From positions 1 to 9,106 of the forward strand of contig JANYDZ010000638.1 of NCBI GenBank assembly GCA_025363375.1: DNA of 9,106 bases. Direction: 5' to 3'. The translations under genes were made by a program, and so were the position numbers. This DNA comes from Hyphomicrobiales bacterium (GTDB lineage: Bacteria > Pseudomonadota > Alphaproteobacteria > Rhizobiales > Beijerinckiaceae). Below are positions 5,882-9,106 of this stretch, piece after piece. Within the stretch, counting starts at the first letter, position 1, and each line of letters begins with the position of its first letter. The notes below the pieces were generated by a model. That model searched no databases and was not told the origin of the DNA. It saw nothing but the letters and a program-made list of their open reading frames with translations.

Positions 5882-7915
5882 TTGATATTCCTCGCCGTCG
5901 ACATCGGCGGAACCTTCACCGATCTTATCGCTTACGATCCACAGACGAAGGGTTTCCTTCAGGCCAAAAGCCTCACCACCCCGCGCGATCCCGTCGAAGG
6001 CATTCTCGACTGCATGCGCAAGGCGAAGATCGCCGCGCCCGATGTCGGCCATTTCATTCACGGCTCGACGACCGCCATCAACACGCTCATTGAGCGCAAG
6101 GGCGCCAACGTCGGCCTGATTGTCACGCGCGGCACGCGCGATGTCTATCTCATCGGCCGCGGCAACAGGCCGGACGCCTACAACATCCTGTTCAATCGTC
6201 CCACGCCCTTGTTGCCGCGCAGCGCCATCCACGAAATCAACGAGCGCATGTACGCGTCAGGCGAAGTGCGCGAAAAAATCGATCTCAAACAATTGCGCGA
6301 AGTCTGCAAAACGCTGAAAAAACAGGGTGTAGACGCCGTAGCCGTCTGCTTCCTGCACGCCTACGCCAATCCCGCGCACGAACAGGCCGCCGGCAGGATC
6401 GTGCAAAAGATGCTGCCGAAAGCCTATGTTTCGCTCTCCCACGAAATCCTTCGCGAATACCGCGAATACGAGCGCATTTCGACGACGGTTGTGAATTCCT
6501 ACATCGGCCCGAAAGTCGGCGGCTACGTGCGCGATCTGCAAAAGCGCCTCGCTGGTTTGAATTTCAAGGGCGAACTCGCGATCATGCAGTCGAACGGCGG
6601 CGTCATGGCGCCCTCGACCGCCGTGCAACGCCTCGTCATGATGATGGAATCCGGCCCGGTCGGCGGCATCATTGCGGGCGCTGAAGTCGGCAAGGCCCTC
6701 GGCTACAGGAATGTCGTGTCCTTCGACATGGGCGGCACAACCGCGAAGGCGAGCCTCGTGCGCGATGGGGAACCCGCCATGGCCGAAGGCTATTACGTCG
6801 GCGGATACGCCAGCGGCCACCCCGTGATGATGCCCGTCGTTGACGTGGTCGAAGTCGGCGCGGGCGGCGGCAGCATCGCCTGGATCGACGAAGTCGGCGC
6901 CCTGAAGGTTGGCCCGCGCAGCGCCGGCGCGGACCCCGGTCCGATCTGCTATCGCCTCGGCGGCAAACAGCCCACCATCACCGACGCCAACGTCATTCTC
7001 GGCCGCATCGGCGCGGAGGATTTTCTCGGCGGCGAAATGAGCCTTGACCGCGATGGCGCGACAGCCGGCATGAAATCGCTCGTCGGCGCGCCGCTGAAGA
7101 TGGACGCCATCGCCGCCGCGCGCGCGGTCATCGCCATTTCCATCGCGAAAATGTCGCTCGCCGTGCGCGAGGTCTCGGTCGCCAAGGGCTACGATCCCCG
7201 CGATTTCGCCATGGTCGCCTCGGGCGGCGCCGGCCCGCCGCACGCGGTGACGGTCGCGCGGGAATTGAACATCCCGACTGTCATCATCCCGCGCTTCCCC
7301 TCGCATTTCTCCGCGCTCGGCATGGTCATGACCGACGAGCGGCACGACTTTGTGCGCACTTATTTCTCCGAGCTCGGCGACGCCGACTTCACCATTCTGC
7401 GCCGCATCGCCGGCGAAATGCAGACCGAAGCGCGCGGCCTCGTCTCGCGCGACAAGAAGCTCGACGCGCAGGTCATCTTCGATTTGCGTTACGTCGGTCA
7501 GGAGTTCGCGCTGCAAATTCCCGTCACGCCTCGACAACTCGCCAAGGGCGACGTCAAAGCCGTCCGCGCCAGCTTCGACGCCATGCATGAACATCGCTAC
7601 GCGCATTCTTCGAAAGACGAACGCATCGAGATCATCAACATCAGGCTTATCGCTCTGGGGCGGCGCACAAAGCTTTCGCTCCCCGACATATCCGCGGCCA
7701 GGGACGCGCCCAAACCCACGACGCGCGCGGTCGTGTTCGACGACAACAAAGCCGTGCCGACCAACGTCTACGCGCGCGACGACTTGCGGCGCGGCCAGAA
7801 CATCAAAGGCCCGGCGCTCATCGTCGAATACGGCACAACCACGGTCATTTTTCCCGGCGACGCGCTGAAGGTCGCGGACACCGGCGAACTCATTGTTTCC
7901 GTCAGGAACGCGTAA
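5882..7915 (+). CDS. hyuA: Hydantoinase/oxoprolinase family subunit A (HyuA-like, ATP-binding)
   Basis: A 677-residue complete HyuA-family protein, of usual length for the stand-alone A subunit. With HyuB it forms ATP-dependent enzymes that open hydantoin, lactam or 5-oxoproline rings, or carboxylate ketones (acetone/acetophenone carboxylases). The N-terminal ATP motif is DIGGTFTD (7-14), followed by HGSTTAINTLIERKGA (60-75), SHEILREYREYERISTTV (186-203), SNGG (237-240), ESGPVGG (256-262), the second phosphate motif FDMGGTTAK (281-289), GAGGGSIAW (326-334) and GPRSAGADPGP (344-354). All look intact. The start is TTG at 5882, with GGGAG (5870-5874) seven bases upstream and the family-typical N-terminus MIFLAVDIGGTFTD. 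It is the first gene of the rightward operon and its stop overlaps the hyuB start. Sequence alone does not separate hydrolase from carboxylase; no small gamma subunit is visible. Neighbouring cyclase-type amidohydrolases favour a ring-opening role. Confidence 0.93.
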   Translation: MIFLAVDIGGTFTDLIAYDPQTKGFLQAKSLTTPRDPVEGILDCMRKAKIAAPDVGHFIHGSTTAINTLIERKGANVGLIVTRGTRDVYLIGRGNRPDAYNILFNRPTPLLPRSAIHEINERMYASGEVREKIDLKQLREVCKTLKKQGVDAVAVCFLHAYANPAHEQAAGRIVQKMLPKAYVSLSHEILREYREYERISTTVVNSYIGPKVGGYVRDLQKRLAGLNFKGELAIMQSNGGVMAPSTAVQRLVMMMESGPVGGIIAGAEVGKALGYRNVVSFDMGGTTAKASLVRDGEPAMAEGYYVGGYASGHPVMMPVVDVVEVGAGGGSIAWIDEVGALKVGPRSAGADPGPICYRLGGKQPTITDANVILGRIGAEDFLGGEMSLDRDGATAGMKSLVGAPLKMDAIAAARAVIAISIAKMSLAVREVSVAKGYDPRDFAMVASGGAGPPHAVTVARELNIPTVIIPRFPSHFSALGMVMTDERHDFVRTYFSELGDADFTILRRIAGEMQTEARGLVSRDKKLDAQVIFDLRYVGQEFALQIPVTPRQLAKGDVKAVRASFDAMHEHRYAHSSKDERIEIINIRLIALGRRTKLSLPDISAARDAPKPTTRAVVFDDNKAVPTNVYARDDLRRGQNIKGPALIVEYGTTTVIFPGDALKVADTGELIVSVRNA

Positions 7916-9106
7916 TGTCCAAAAAACTCGATCCCGTCACCCTTGAAGTCATCCGCAACGCGCTGCCCGCCATCGCCAATGAAATGGCCGTCGACGTCGT
8001 GCGGACTTCCTACAACATGATGATCTATGAAGTGCGCGACTTCTGCACCGCGCTGCTCGATCCCGACGGCAAACTCGTCGCGCAAAACGTCGGCGGCGTC
8101 TCGCATTTCGTCGCCGATCTCGGCGCCATCATCGTCGACGGCATGAAGAAAATCGGCCGCGACGGCTTCAAACCCGACGATGTCGTCATCACCAACCATC
8201 AGGCCGCCGCCGGCCAGCACCTCAACAACATCGTCATCTACATGCCCTATTTCCACCAGGGCGAACTCGTGATGTTCTCCGTGGTGCGCGCCCACTGGAT
8301 CGATATCGGCGGTTGCAGCACGGGCTTCGGCGCCGAAGCCAATTGCACCGATCCCTGGCTCGAGGGCCTGCAACTCGACCAGCTCAAGATCTACGAGGAG
8401 GGCAAGCCCAACGCGCTCCTGCACAAGATCATTCGCGACAACATCCGCTTTCCCGACGCCTCGCTGGGCGACATGCGTTCGCAAATCGCCGGCTGCAAGC
8501 TGGCGCACAGGCGGCTCGACGAATTGTTCGCGCGGTTTGGCCGCGAAACGTTTCTGTCCGCGATCAAACAGATTTACAGCGAGAGCGAGGCGAAGTGCCG
8601 GCGCGTCGTGCGCGAAATCCCGAATGGCGTCTACGAAGCCGAGCGCTTCGTCGATGGCGGCGGCATCATCGGGCCGCCGGTTCGCATCCACGCGAAAGTC
8701 ACCATCGACGACGGCCACATGATTATCGATCTCTCCGGCTGCTCCGGCGAGCGCAAGGCGGGCATCAACTCGCGCACCTACGCTGGCGCGCGCGTCGCCT
8801 ACAAGGCGCTGACCGCGCCGCAGGAAGCGGTGAACGAAGGCGGCTTCGCGGCGCTCGACGTCATCATTCCCGAGGGCAACATCATGATGGCGAAATTTCC
8901 AGCCCCCATGTCTGGCTGGAGCGCGGTCGTCCCGACGGTGGTCGACACCATCGTGGCAGCCCTCGCCAAGGCGATGCCGGATCGAGTGCCGGCCGGCCAT
9001 CACGGCCTGCTCGGCGGCGCTGTGGTGTTCTTCGGCGTGCATCCAGTGACGCAGAAGCGCTTTGTCGTGCAAAGCCTGGAAGGCGGCGGCGGGGGCGGCC
9101 GCCCGA
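7915..9106 (+). CDS. hyuB: Hydantoinase/oxoprolinase family subunit B (HyuB-like), cut by the right edge
   Basis: The first 397 residues are visible and the frame is open to the window end; family members are usually about 520-600 residues. The N-terminus SKKLDPVTLEVIRNALPAIANEM and VRTSYNMMIYEVRDFCTALLDPDG are typical of PF02538, as is AHWIDIGG. The common NDPYxGGxHLxD segment is here NHQAAAGQHLNN (about 94-105), a variant that keeps Gly, His and Leu. The window ends within LEGGGGGGRP, where many members have a GGWG-type run. The start ATG overlaps the hyuA stop (TAATG), with AGGAA six bases upstream, so A and B are translationally coupled and likely made in equal amounts. HyuB carries the catalytic half of the complex and HyuA the ATP half. 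The specific substrate is unknown. Confidence 0.93.
   Translation, partial: MSKKLDPVTLEVIRNALPAIANEMAVDVVRTSYNMMIYEVRDFCTALLDPDGKLVAQNVGGVSHFVADLGAIIVDGMKKIGRDGFKPDDVVITNHQAAAGQHLNNIVIYMPYFHQGELVMFSVVRAHWIDIGGCSTGFGAEANCTDPWLEGLQLDQLKIYEEGKPNALLHKIIRDNIRFPDASLGDMRSQIAGCKLAHRRLDELFARFGRETFLSAIKQIYSESEAKCRRVVREIPNGVYEAERFVDGGGIIGPPVRIHAKVTIDDGHMIIDLSGCSGERKAGINSRTYAGARVAYKALTAPQEAVNEGGFAALDVIIPEGNIMMAKFPAPMSGWSAVVPTVVDTIVAALAKAMPDRVPAGHHGLLGGAVVFFGVHPVTQKRFVVQSLEGGGGGGRP

Noticed and set aside
6257..7606. A 449-codon open frame antisense to hyuA
   Set aside because: Composition dominated by Ala, Asp, His, Gly and Arg, no recognisable domain, and hyuA on the other strand has intact motifs throughout.
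7768..9072. A 434-codon open frame antisense to hyuB and the end of hyuA
   Set aside because: Same low-complexity composition and no motifs; it mirrors the codon bias of hyuB.

Overview
This looks like chromosomal DNA from an alphaproteobacterium, most likely of the order Hyphomicrobiales (Rhizobiales). The evidence is the high GC content, GC-rich third codon positions, the style of the Bug-type receptor, and two GC-rich palindromic repeats of a kind common in Bradyrhizobium/Methylobacterium-like genomes. This placement is inferred and cannot be tested from the window alone.

The window holds nine protein genes in two divergent groups either side of a 335-base gap (5547-5881). The leftward group is, in order of transcription: a secreted Bug/TctC-type solute receptor (5546-4518), a SnoaL/NTF2-like protein (4415-3927), a luciferase-like flavin monooxygenase (3908-2895), an alpha/beta hydrolase (2870-2061), two paralogous metal-dependent cyclase-family hydrolases (1996-1142 and 1116-316), and a cupin that runs off the left edge (314-1). 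Gaps after the receptor gene run from 1 to 64 bases and nearly every gene has a Shine-Dalgarno-like sequence, so most or all may be one operon. The rightward group is hyuA (5882-7915) and hyuB (7915 to the right edge, incomplete), which overlap by one base at TAATG.

Read together, the set suggests uptake and breakdown of a small organic compound, plausibly a cyclic amide, imide or other N-heterocycle. The receptor would capture it, the flavin monooxygenase could oxidise it, HyuAB could open a lactam or imide ring (or carboxylate a ketone) at the cost of ATP, and the cyclase-family and alpha/beta hydrolases could cleave amide or ester bonds in the products. The substrate cannot be read from the sequence. 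No regulator, transporter membrane subunit, RNA gene, CRISPR array or transposase was seen.

The central gap carries a perfect 25-base inverted repeat with a 3-base loop, a second imperfect palindrome of similar design, and an 11-base tandem repeat beside a weak candidate promoter for the leftward operon. The most unusual protein details are a cupin with no recognisable metal-binding histidines and a cyclase paralogue with Asn in place of the motif Asp.
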